A stretch of DNA of 8,213 nt from Flavobacteriaceae bacterium (GCA_030694835.1 JAUYUF010000201.1:1-8213), one strand, 5' to 3'. Counted from the first letter of the stretch, positions 1 to 7,434 are shown. Numbers and translations are program-made. Notes: generated by a model not told the origin, from the letters alone.

Positions 1-23
1 AGGATAATTGTAATATTTTTCAT
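1..23 (-). CDS. Probable 5' end of a further exported-protein gene (partial)
   Basis: On the minus strand an ATG at 23-21 opens a frame that stays open to the window edge and reads M-K-N-I-T-I-I followed by CT, which encodes Leu whatever the next base is. A Lys followed by a run of Ile/Leu right after the start is what the beginning of a signal peptide looks like in this group. It lies 23 bp after the stop codon of the phosphoesterase gene on the same strand, a normal spacing inside an operon. Only seven full codons are visible, so the product cannot be named. In a beta-glucan locus a further glycoside hydrolase or binding protein would be expected, but nothing here shows it. The start could also be a chance ATG in AT-rich spacer. 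Confidence 0.4.
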
Positions 24-46
24 ATTTCTAATGCTTCTTTACTTGA

Positions 47-883
47 TTATTTATAACTCAATTTCACATAAACAGGCAAATGATCTGATGGATATTTAAG
101 GTCTTTTGAATCACTTAAAATGGCATATTTTTTAACCTTTATTTTATTGTTTTTAGAAACAAAAATATAGTCTATTAATTTCGTAACTGGTTCATTATGG
201 GTAAAACCGTTGAATGTGCCAGTTGGACCGAAAGGTTTTTCTTCAGAGACATCTCTACAATCATTCATTTCTTTTTTTAGATTTATAATTCTTTCAGTAA
301 TTGGTTCAGAATTAAAATCACCCATGAATATAACCGGATAATTTTTAGTATTTATGGCTGCTATTTTAGAAAGAATTAATTGAATTCCTTTAGTTCGAGC
401 TTCTTCACCTATATGATCCAAATGTGTATTGAAAACCCAAATCATATTTTTTGTTATTTTGTCTTTCAACAAAACATAGGTACAAACTCTGTTATAAGCT
501 GCGTCCCAACCTTTTGAAATTTCATTAGGCGTTTCAGAAAGCCAAAAAGTAGCTGTTTCTTTGACAATAAATCGGTCTTTTTTATAATAAATATTTGAAG
601 ATTCACCTTTGCCTTCTCCATCTCTTCCAACGCCATCCTGATTGTATTGAGGTAGTATTGTCGACATTTCAAAAACCTGATTTGGAGTTGCTTCCTGAAC
701 TCCAAAAATATCTGGCTCATAAAATTGTATTTGAGAAGTCATATATTCCTTACGAAATGGCCAAGCATTATCACCATCAACTGCAACATTCAAACGAATG
801 TTGTATGTCATTACAGTAAAAGTTTGGGTATATGAGTTTGAACTCAATCCAATAAATATTAATAAAATAACTAATTTTTTCAT
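47..883 (-). CDS. Secreted endonuclease/exonuclease/phosphatase (EEP) superfamily phosphoesterase
   Basis: A 278-residue protein with a signal peptide (basic MKK, hydrophobic residues 4-13, likely cleavage near residues 17-20, mature end QTFTV). The rest is one EEP (DNase I/sphingomyelinase-like) metal-dependent phosphoesterase domain with the family motifs in order: MTYNIR (25-30, metal-side Asn28), GVQE (61-64, metal ligand Glu64), NTHLDH (152-157, catalytic His154 and Asp156), GDFNS (188-192, Asp189/Asn191), IDYIF (237-241) and SDHLP (266-270, Asp267/His268). The catalytic set is complete and the length is normal for the secreted stand-alone forms in Bacteroidota. The family cuts phosphodiester or phosphomonoester bonds in nucleic acids, lipids or small molecules; the substrate cannot be read from sequence. 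The start at 883 is preferred because it begins the signal peptide and follows the GDPD-GH16 stop codon by one base. An in-frame ATG at 922 would add 13 polar residues ahead of the signal peptide and overlap the upstream gene. Tight coupling suggests it acts with the GDPD-GH16 enzyme, probably in the periplasm or outside the cell. Confidence 0.88.
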   Translation of the reverse strand: MKKLVILLIFIGLSSNSYTQTFTVMTYNIRLNVAVDGDNAWPFRKEYMTSQIQFYEPDIFGVQEATPNQVFEMSTILPQYNQDGVGRDGEGKGESSNIYYKKDRFIVKETATFWLSETPNEISKGWDAAYNRVCTYVLLKDKITKNMIWVFNTHLDHIGEEARTKGIQLILSKIAAINTKNYPVIFMGDFNSEPITERIINLKKEMNDCRDVSEEKPFGPTGTFNGFTHNEPVTKLIDYIFVSKNNKIKVKKYAILSDSKDLKYPSDHLPVYVKLSYK

Positions 884-884
884 T

Positions 885-2459
885 CTAATTGTTAGATGTT
901 GGTTGTTGGTATATTCTAACATAGTCTATTAACATTTCAGAAGGGAAAATTGCATCATCAATATCACCACCCCAATTTCCACCAATGGCAAGATTTAAGA
1001 TTAAATAATACGGTTTTTCAAAAGGCCATCCTTCGTTAGTAGTCTCCTTTCCGTTTTCCCCTTTTATAGCTTCGTAAAACAATTTATTATCTATAAAAAA
1101 ACGAATGCTTTCGGGTGTCCATTCAATTCCATATAAGTGAAAATCATTATAAACGTCAGGTAATTTTTCAAAATGAGTATATTGATTTTTTTTCCAAAAA
1201 TTGTACAGTTCAGTATGAAGTGATGTGTGTACAACATTTGGGTCTTTACCCACGTGTTCCATAATATCTATTTCACCACAAAGTGGCCAAACTTCTTTTT
1301 TTTCACGAAGACTTTCAGGTAACATCCAAATAGCTGGCCAAGTTCCTTTTCCTTTGGGTAATTTTGCCATCACTTCAATTTTTCCGTGTTGGATTAAAAA
1401 TCGTTCGTATGTTGTTAATCTGGCAGAAGTATAGTTCGAATTTTTATATTCTTTTTTTAAAGCTACAATATGTAATTTTCCTTCTTTTACATAAGAGTTT
1501 TCGAGAGAGTTCTCTAAATAATATTGTTTTTCGTTGTTTCCCCATCCGTGACCTCCAATATCATAATTCCATTTTGTTTTATCTGGCAACCCAGTATATT
1601 CAAATTCATCTGACCAAATTAGATTATAATTTTTATAAATATTTGCTCTTTTTATTGCTGTTTCTAATAATAGTTCAGGTTCATCTGTTGTAATAAAATC
1701 GAAATTATTTGCCAACAACCAATCCATATCAGCAACTTTGTTTACTGTCCATGCATTTAAAGTAATGCCATTTATTTTTGCAATGTCAATCCATTCTCCA
1801 AGATTTTGATAATCAGTATAGTAGTAATCCGCACCGCTAATGCCATCTTCTTTTAGTTGAATGGGTGATTTATTACTTTCTAAATATTGTGTTGAAGCTG
1901 TAGGGTCTATTTCTATAATTTTTTTCAGGATTTCATAATCAAAGCTTAAATATTCAACCATGTCCTTTGCTTTTAATGATTCAACCAGTTGAACCACTTT
2001 AGTTGCAATTAGTTGTCCTCTATCTTTACTTATTTTTGAAGGTTTTATTTCGCAAACTAACCTAGTAGCTGTATTATTTTCAATACCTGCCAATAAATAT
2101 TCTTTTAATGTTGGAAGTTTTTCTCCATTGGATAATTTAAAAACTGCTAATTTAGAATAATTGGTTTTTTCAATTTCTAAGTTATTGTAGAGTGGGTCGT
2201 GGTTTATTATTAGAATCCCATCGGCAGTCATTCTAACATCAAATTCTGAACCTGTACAGTTTAACTGAATTGCTTGCTTAAGTGATGCTATTGAATTTTG
2301 AGGAAGATTCAGCTTCTTCCAAGCACCTCTATGAGCTACAACTTTGTTATTTGCAAAATTAATATTCGTTTTTAAAATAGTTTTATTTGAATTACAACCT
2401 AATATAAATGTAAAAGATGCTATTAATAAAACCGTGGGTATTTTTTTAAATTTTCGCAT
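885..2459 (-). CDS. Two-domain lipoprotein: GDPD phosphodiesterase fused to GH16 laminarinase-like beta-glucanase
   Basis: A 524-residue protein. Residues 1-22 form a lipoprotein signal peptide (MRKFKK, hydrophobic stretch, ILGC with lipidated Cys22). Residues about 38-270 are a glycerophosphodiester phosphodiesterase TIM-barrel: AHRG (42-45, catalytic His43), SEFDVRMTADG (71-81, metal ligands Glu72 and Asp74), NHDP (86-89, catalytic His87), CEIKP (136-140, metal ligand Glu137), AWTVN (236-240) and ITTDEP (256-261). The usual PENT motif reads PQNS, with Gln at 54. Residues about 280-518 are a GH16 beta-jellyroll: WSDEF (282-286), WGNNEKQYY (306-314), TWPAIWMLP (373-381), the catalytic GEIDIMEH (395-402: nucleophile Glu396, Asp398, acid/base Glu401), GIEWTPE (444-450), LAIGGNWGG (490-498) and DYVRIY (512-517). 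The unbroken E-I-D-I-M-E form and these flanks resemble bacterial laminarinases (endo-beta-1,3- or 1,3-1,4-glucanases) rather than agarases or carrageenases. The linker between domains is very short. Residues after Cys22 (NSNKTILK) lack acidic residues, so a periplasm-facing anchor is possible. It probably hydrolyses a beta-glucan and a phosphodiester on the same or a linked substrate; the exact glycan is unproven. Confidence 0.93.
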   Translation of the reverse strand: MRKFKKIPTVLLIASFTFILGCNSNKTILKTNINFANNKVVAHRGAWKKLNLPQNSIASLKQAIQLNCTGSEFDVRMTADGILIINHDPLYNNLEIEKTNYSKLAVFKLSNGEKLPTLKEYLLAGIENNTATRLVCEIKPSKISKDRGQLIATKVVQLVESLKAKDMVEYLSFDYEILKKIIEIDPTASTQYLESNKSPIQLKEDGISGADYYYTDYQNLGEWIDIAKINGITLNAWTVNKVADMDWLLANNFDFITTDEPELLLETAIKRANIYKNYNLIWSDEFEYTGLPDKTKWNYDIGGHGWGNNEKQYYLENSLENSYVKEGKLHIVALKKEYKNSNYTSARLTTYERFLIQHGKIEVMAKLPKGKGTWPAIWMLPESLREKKEVWPLCGEIDIMEHVGKDPNVVHTSLHTELYNFWKKNQYTHFEKLPDVYNDFHLYGIEWTPESIRFFIDNKLFYEAIKGENGKETTNEGWPFEKPYYLILNLAIGGNWGGDIDDAIFPSEMLIDYVRIYQQPTSNN

Positions 2460-2478
2460 TTTAAATACTACATATTTT

Positions 2479-2518
2479 AAAAGTTGCTTCTGAATTCTCT
2501 AAAAAAAACAGAAGCAAC
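2479..2518 (-). terminator. Hairpin with short T run between susD and the GDPD-GH16 gene
   Basis: The arms GTTGCTTCTG (2483-2492) and CAGAAGCAAC (2509-2518) are perfect reverse complements: 10 bp, half G/C in a very AT-rich spacer, with a 16-base loop. On the minus strand the hairpin is followed at once by TTTT (2482-2479) and then AAAATATG; on the plus strand there is no T run. It lies 70 bp after the susD stop and ends 23 bp before the ATG of the GDPD-GH16 gene. This fits a weak or partial Rho-independent terminator that keeps susCD transcripts more abundant than the enzyme transcripts. It could instead be an mRNA processing or stability element. The T run is short, so full termination is not certain. 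Confidence 0.6.
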
Positions 2519-2588
2519 AAATAAAAATTAACTCAAATTAATATAAAAAAACATAAATATACTTAGACAGATAAATTCACTATAATTA

Positions 2589-4121
2589 TTATTTAAGCAC
2601 CCACATTATTTTATTAATCTCATCATAACCTTCATATTGGCTATCTAATGCTTTTATTAAATTATTACGATTAACCGAATTCTCAGAACTTGGATAAGTC
2701 CAACGCATAGGAATCCCTGATAAATTACCTGCATTTAAACTAGTTGCTGCATTAATTGGGAAAATTGGGTAGGTATTTCTTCGATACTCAAAAAAGCTAG
2801 TTTCTGCTTCCTGCATAAAGTTAAGAATATAGCGTTGCATCCATATTTGCTTCAATTGGTCAGCAGGTGTAGTTTTAAAAGCAGCTTCCCCAACAAAATA
2901 AGCATTGATATAAGCCGAATTAATCACTTGCCCTGCATAACTTGATGTAACAGCCATTACATCTGTCAATGCCGCTTTAACTCCATTTTCATAACGAGTT
3001 TGAGCACTACCGGTAATCCACCCTTTAATAATAGCTTCAGCAAGAATTAATTCTTGTTCTGCATAAGTCATCATTCTTAATGGTTCGGTAGCATCTTGCA
3101 TTAAGTAACGTTTGTTAATTAGTGAGTATGCTCCTGCACTATGCCCTAAATTCATTTGTGAATAATTCATCGCAACATCAACACCTACATAAGCTGCCGG
3201 ATCTGACACTGTCTTTCCTGCAGTTATTTGTGCTGCTGCCGGTTGTGCATAATAAAACAAACGTCTGTCATTATTTAGATTTTTTAAATTATCAACTAAC
3301 AATGAACTTAAAATAGTTTTTGAAGTAAATAAATCACTTGTTCCAGACAATGGGTGTTTATTTGTTGAAGAATAGCTTAAACCATAAAAACCTGTTGTTG
3401 CATCCATTAAGTTACCGCCAGCAACAATTGTTGCAAAACGATTTTTTATATCCAATGAAGCAACTGTTTCTTTTTTACTTAAACTCATCAATACTTTTAG
3501 CGCAAAAGCATTGGTTGCTTTACGCCATTTTGCAGGATTACCATTGTATGGTGTTGGATCACCAGTAAATGTAATTCCATTTGCAAAAAATTGGTCAGCT
3601 TCTTTTAAATTATTTAAAACACCAATTAAAACAGCTTCTTGAGAATCGTATTTTGGTTTATAAACACCATCTTGTCCTAAGTTTGCCTCAGAAAAAGGGA
3701 TATCTCCCATTTCCATCGTAAGTTTATAGAACATTAAAGCTGTCGCAAATTTACCAACTCCTTTGTAAGAATTTTCCATAGTGCTTCCAGTAGCATATTC
3801 AACCATTTTATCAATATTTGGAAGTATGGTCATATCACCAAAACTACTGCCACCTATTAAATTATATTGAGAAGATAATTGTCCTTCATTTGCATAACCT
3901 ACATATTTAGGTAAGGCATTGTCTGAAATCATTGCTTTTGCATCTTTACCTCCAAATTTTGTAACTCTTAATACCACATTGGTACATAGCATTGCTGCAT
4001 TTCCTTCAGTAGTTGCATCTGGATTATCATTCAGATCATCAAAGTTATTGCTGCAACTGCCAACTATCAATAACAAGAACAGAATGCTTCCTGTTGTAAT
4101 AAGTTTTTTTATTGTTTTCAT
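2589..4121 (-). CDS. susD-like: SusD-like outer-membrane glycan-binding lipoprotein (SusD/RagB superfamily)
   Basis: A 510-residue lipoprotein: MKTIKK, hydrophobic stretch, lipobox VGSC with Cys23, then SNNFDDLNDNPD. The acidic residues soon after the Cys resemble the export signal that sends lipoproteins to the cell surface in flavobacteria. It has the helical SusD layout: GDIPFSEA (139-146), a TPR-like helix YDSQEAVLIGVLNNLKEAD (158-176), KWRKATNAFALKVLMSLSKK (198-217), TYAEQELILAEA (352-363) and a C-terminal block QRYILNFMQEAETSFFEYRR (439-448 into FFEYRR) ending in PMRWTYP (471-477). These motifs look closest to the SusD-like_2 group (Pfam PF12771) by memory. SusD proteins bind glycan on the cell surface and form the lid of the SusC channel; they are not enzymes. 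It sits 26 bp after susC, the standard pairing. The ligand cannot be told from sequence; the neighbouring GH16 domain points to a beta-glucan. Confidence 0.93.
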   Translation of the reverse strand: MKTIKKLITTGSILFLLLIVGSCSNNFDDLNDNPDATTEGNAAMLCTNVVLRVTKFGGKDAKAMISDNALPKYVGYANEGQLSSQYNLIGGSSFGDMTILPNIDKMVEYATGSTMENSYKGVGKFATALMFYKLTMEMGDIPFSEANLGQDGVYKPKYDSQEAVLIGVLNNLKEADQFFANGITFTGDPTPYNGNPAKWRKATNAFALKVLMSLSKKETVASLDIKNRFATIVAGGNLMDATTGFYGLSYSSTNKHPLSGTSDLFTSKTILSSLLVDNLKNLNNDRRLFYYAQPAAAQITAGKTVSDPAAYVGVDVAMNYSQMNLGHSAGAYSLINKRYLMQDATEPLRMMTYAEQELILAEAIIKGWITGSAQTRYENGVKAALTDVMAVTSSYAGQVINSAYINAYFVGEAAFKTTPADQLKQIWMQRYILNFMQEAETSFFEYRRNTYPIFPINAATSLNAGNLSGIPMRWTYPSSENSVNRNNLIKALDSQYEGYDEINKIMWVLK

Positions 4122-4147
4122 TTTTTTAAAATTTCTTTGTTAATAAA

Positions 4148-7100
4148 TTAGAAATCGAGTTTCAAGTTAAACCCTAAAAATCTTTGGGATGGATCACTAA
4201 AATCATCATTTCCACCATCTGGATCAGAGTATTTGAAATCTTTAGACCATAATAATAAGTTTTGGCCAATTGCAGATACTGAAATGCTTTTAGCATTTAA
4301 CTTGCTTGAAAAACTTTTAGGCACATTATATGTGATAGACATTTCTCTCATTTTTAGAAATGTAGTGCTGTAAGTATCTACTGGAGATGGAGATCCACCC
4401 CATGCAGTACCTTTATGATAACGAGCAATATAATTTTTGTAGGTTACAGGAATATCATTAGGAGCATAAACACGCGTATCCGTAACAATATTGCCATATG
4501 TATCAAAACTTACTGCACCCGAAACCACTTTAACACCTTGGCTTATATAGTTGCTTGTCCCAGGTTGTGTGGCATCTAACATTCTTTCTGGAGTTACTGA
4601 ATCTGGGTGAGACCCTGAAATCCACATATACATTTCAGTTGATGTTTGAGCTAAACCGCCAACTCTTCCGTCAAACGAAACTCCTAAAACCCAATTTTTA
4701 TATTTTAAACTTGAGCTAAGTCCCCAAATCCAATCTGGATCATAGTTCCCAAACTTTGAACCAAATGTTGAGTATAAAGGTAAACCGTTACTGTGAATGA
4801 TGTTGCCACTAGGGTCTTTTAAATAATCATTAATAACATAATGGTCAGCTCTTTCTCCAACTTTTACCCAAGGCTGGTCTGTAGAGAATGCAGCATCTAA
4901 TTTGGTATAATAACGAGCATATTTAGACCAGTTTAAATTCAAATCCCATTGCCAATCTGCGGTCTGTATCGGTGTAAAATCTGCTGCAATTTCAATACCT
5001 TTTCTAGTTTGTTCCTCATCAATATTTATATAATTAGAGTTGTAACCAGATGCTGGGCTAATTGAAGTTGATTTTAAGAAATCATACATTCTTTTGTTAT
5101 AATAAGAAACGTCTAAGGATGCTCTTTTTTTGAAAAACTTCATAGCTGTACCAATTTCAAATGTTGAAGAAGATTCAGCTCGCAAGTCTGTTCCACGAAT
5201 TGTACCAGGATAAGAAGCTGAGGTTAAAGTTCCCCAAGCATTTGGTGTAATTCCATAAACCATGTTAATATCGTAAATTCCGGCTGGTTTTTTCGCAGTT
5301 GTTTGAGATGCACGAATTTTCCAGAATGATAACCAGTCAGTTTTAGGTAATAGTTCTGAAGCTACAAAACTTGCTGAAAAAGATGGGTATAAGTAAGAAC
5401 GATTGTCTTTTGAAAGTGTTGAAGACCAGTCGTTACGCAAGGTAGTTTCTGCAAAGACAATTCCTTTATAAGAAACACCCAAACGTCCAAATAAACTATT
5501 TACTTGTTTTTTATATATTCTTGAATTTACAAGAACCGAAAGCACTGATGCTTTAAGAGAATAAAAAGCAGGTATTGAAAGACCGCCTCTAGTTAAAGCC
5601 TCTAAACCTTCATCTTGATTGTATGTAATGGACCCACCCATTAAACCATCTACTGTAAAATCATTTACCTTTTTATTGAATAATAATAATAAATCATTGT
5701 TTAAGCTATAACCTCTGCTAATTCCTTGATTGTAAGATCCTTTAACATTTTCCCCCCAGATTTCAGTTCCACCACCAATAACACTTGCGGTACCTGCACC
5801 TTGAAATGAGCCTTTAGAAATAGTCACTTCTTGAAGATTACTGTACGTGTCAAATCCAGCGCGGTTTGTAAGTTTTAGCCAAGAATTAAGATCATAACTT
5901 AAAGAAAGCATACCATTTAAAATATCTTTATCAGTACTTCTTGTTCTTTCGTTTCTATCAAAGTACGGATTATTAGCACCGCCAGTATAACTGGAGTTTT
6001 GTGATTCATTCTTAATTAACCAATAATCTCTATAATCTCTGACATCCCAATCTCCAGCGCCCCAAATAAGCAAGCTATACATAGGGTCATAGGCTCTATA
6101 ACCGTTAAATCCTAAATTTGGGGAGGTTTGTTTACTGTAAGCCATAGTAGAAGATAAACTAAATTTATCTGCTTTCATTTCACCACCCAAACTAAAAGTA
6201 TATTTGTTAAATTTAGAGTTTGGATATTGACCTACATTATTAACCTTCGTTGCAGAAACACGGAAACTTCCTGTTTCTCCTTGATGTACGACACTTATAT
6301 TGTTATTTAAAATATAACCTTGTTGAAGGAAGTTTTTAAAATTGTCTTTCCCTATAGGTAAATAAGGCATTGGCATCAAAGATTTAGAAATAGGATTCCA
6401 TTGAATAACTTCACGACCATCCATTGGCACACCCCAAGAACCATTTGCGCCTCTATCATAGATATTAGTAGCTGCACTTACAGTACGACCAAATGTAGAT
6501 TGCAATTCAGGAATCGCCAAATAACCAGCAGTAAACATAGAACCACTGTTAATTGAAACTGATAAACCTCTATTACCGCTTTTTTTTGTTGTAATCATAA
6601 TAGCACCGCCTTGTCCTCTAAATCCATAAAGAGCCGAGGCTGTTGCTCCTTTAAGTACACTCATAGACTCAATGTCATCTGCAGCTATGTCACGAAGTGT
6701 CATGTTCTGATAAGGAACACCATCAATCACCAAAAGAGGGTTTTCACCACGAATTTGAATATCAGGAGCAGCCCCAAATTCAGTACTGTTAAGCACTTTC
6801 AAACCTGCTACTTTACCAGTAAGTGAGGTACCCACGTCTACTCCTCTTACAGTTTGAAGAGATTCACCCGCTACTTTTTGAACCGCATAACCAAGCGCTT
6901 TTTCCTCTCGTTTTATACCTAAAGCTGTAACAACAACTTCGTCTAATTGTTGTGCTCCTGAGATAAGTTGCACATTAATTTTAGTCCTTCCTTTTATTGA
7001 TTCCTCAATAGACTTGTACCCTAAAAAACTAAATACTAATGTACCGTTAGACGAGGCCATTATTTCGTAATTCCCATCAAAACCGGTAACTGTACCCTTA

Positions 7101-7252
7101 GAAGTCCCCTTAATTAAAATAGTAGCTCCAGGAATTGGAGTACTGTTTTCGTCTAGAACTTTACCACTTATTATTTTAGCCTCTTGTGCCTGAATAGAAA
7201 GTGTTAAAAAAATAGTCAAAAAACAAAAAATAAGTAATTTTGTAATTTTCAT
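4148..7252 (-). CDS. susC-like: SusC/RagA-like TonB-dependent outer-membrane transporter
   Basis: A 1034-residue protein, the usual length for SusC. Residues 1-22 are a signal peptide with a mature end at Gln23 (QEAKIISG). Residues about 27-97 are the N-terminal carboxypeptidase-D regulatory-like beta-sandwich (ISGKVLDENSTPIPGATI, GFDGNYEI, FSFLGYK). The TonB box region is LDEVVVTALG (103-112), followed by the plug domain with LLVIDGVPY (173-181) and VLKGATASALYG (199-210), hallmark SusC motifs. The remainder is the beta-barrel, ending in the aromatic residue Phe1034 (FNLKLDF) needed for recognition by the barrel assembly machinery. The family imports oligosaccharides across the outer membrane using TonB-ExbBD energy, with SusD as partner. 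The ATG at 7252 is the natural start because it opens the signal peptide. No anti-sigma-interacting (STN) domain is visible between signal peptide and beta-sandwich, consistent with control by the LuxR-type regulator upstream rather than an ECF sigma/anti-sigma pair. The frame is intact. Confidence 0.96.
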   Translation of the reverse strand: MKITKLLIFCFLTIFLTLSIQAQEAKIISGKVLDENSTPIPGATILIKGTSKGTVTGFDGNYEIMASSNGTLVFSFLGYKSIEESIKGRTKINVQLISGAQQLDEVVVTALGIKREEKALGYAVQKVAGESLQTVRGVDVGTSLTGKVAGLKVLNSTEFGAAPDIQIRGENPLLVIDGVPYQNMTLRDIAADDIESMSVLKGATASALYGFRGQGGAIMITTKKSGNRGLSVSINSGSMFTAGYLAIPELQSTFGRTVSAATNIYDRGANGSWGVPMDGREVIQWNPISKSLMPMPYLPIGKDNFKNFLQQGYILNNNISVVHQGETGSFRVSATKVNNVGQYPNSKFNKYTFSLGGEMKADKFSLSSTMAYSKQTSPNLGFNGYRAYDPMYSLLIWGAGDWDVRDYRDYWLIKNESQNSSYTGGANNPYFDRNERTRSTDKDILNGMLSLSYDLNSWLKLTNRAGFDTYSNLQEVTISKGSFQGAGTASVIGGGTEIWGENVKGSYNQGISRGYSLNNDLLLLFNKKVNDFTVDGLMGGSITYNQDEGLEALTRGGLSIPAFYSLKASVLSVLVNSRIYKKQVNSLFGRLGVSYKGIVFAETTLRNDWSSTLSKDNRSYLYPSFSASFVASELLPKTDWLSFWKIRASQTTAKKPAGIYDINMVYGITPNAWGTLTSASYPGTIRGTDLRAESSSTFEIGTAMKFFKKRASLDVSYYNKRMYDFLKSTSISPASGYNSNYINIDEEQTRKGIEIAADFTPIQTADWQWDLNLNWSKYARYYTKLDAAFSTDQPWVKVGERADHYVINDYLKDPSGNIIHSNGLPLYSTFGSKFGNYDPDWIWGLSSSLKYKNWVLGVSFDGRVGGLAQTSTEMYMWISGSHPDSVTPERMLDATQPGTSNYISQGVKVVSGAVSFDTYGNIVTDTRVYAPNDIPVTYKNYIARYHKGTAWGGSPSPVDTYSTTFLKMREMSITYNVPKSFSSKLNAKSISVSAIGQNLLLWSKDFKYSDPDGGNDDFSDPSQRFLGFNLKLDF

Positions 7253-7280
7253 ACTAATTTGGTTTTAAATTGATTTATAA

Positions 7281-7421
7281 TATTGTTAAAAAATTGTTTG
7301 GTTAGTTCTTTTAAATAAACCCAAAAGAATAATTATATAAATATAAATCATCTTACCCTTAATAAGAATGAAATGTGCCTCAACAAAAAACAGACAAACA
7401 ATTTAAATTGTTAAAATATTG
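7281..7421. repeat. Direct repeat pair, 16 bp, upstream of susC
   Basis: TATTGTTAAAAAATTG at 7281-7296 and AATTGTTAAAATATTG at 7406-7421 (plus strand) match at 14 of 16 positions and lie in the same orientation 125 bp apart. Both are upstream of the susC start and could be binding sites for the neighbouring regulator. Base composition is strongly AT, so part of the match could be chance; the shared 10-mer ATTGTTAAAA is the strongest part. Confidence 0.35.
7397..7412. promoter_or_regulatory. 16-bp perfect palindrome, candidate operator
   Basis: AACAATTTAAATTGTT reads the same on both strands, the form expected of a site bound by a dimeric HTH protein. It lies about 145 bp upstream of the susC ATG. 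An all-A/T core makes chance palindromes more likely than in average DNA. It overlaps by a few bases the inverted repeat that follows. Confidence 0.35.
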
Positions 7422-7434
7422 AAGAATTTTAACA
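7409..7434. repeat. Inverted repeat, 9-bp arms with 8-base loop
   Basis: TGTTAAAAT (7409-7417) and ATTTTAACA (7426-7434) are perfect reverse complements around the loop ATTGAAGA. It could be an operator or a weak hairpin in the transcript past the regulator gene. As a terminator it is poor: the arms are nearly all A/T and no T run follows directly on the minus strand, although TTTTTT occurs about 20 bases further at 7390-7385. Confidence 0.35.

Noticed and set aside
883..922. Longer start (ATG at 922) for the EEP phosphoesterase, giving 291 residues
   Set aside because: The extra 13 residues are polar, precede a normal signal peptide and overlap the end of the GDPD-GH16 gene; the ATG at 883 begins the signal peptide and follows the stop codon directly.
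1225..1693. Plus-strand open frames opposite the GDPD-GH16 gene
   Set aside because: They lie wholly inside a gene with clear domain motifs and their translations show no recognisable domain, only antisense of coding DNA.
2534..2541. Possible promoter -7 element for the GDPD-GH16 gene (TTAATTTG on the minus strand, one mismatch to TAnnTTTG)
   Set aside because: No TTTG is found at a suitable distance upstream, and the terminator-like hairpin would lie just downstream; such near matches are common in AT-rich spacers.
3122..4143. Plus-strand open frames opposite susD
   Set aside because: Antisense of a well-supported SusD gene, short, with no family resemblance.
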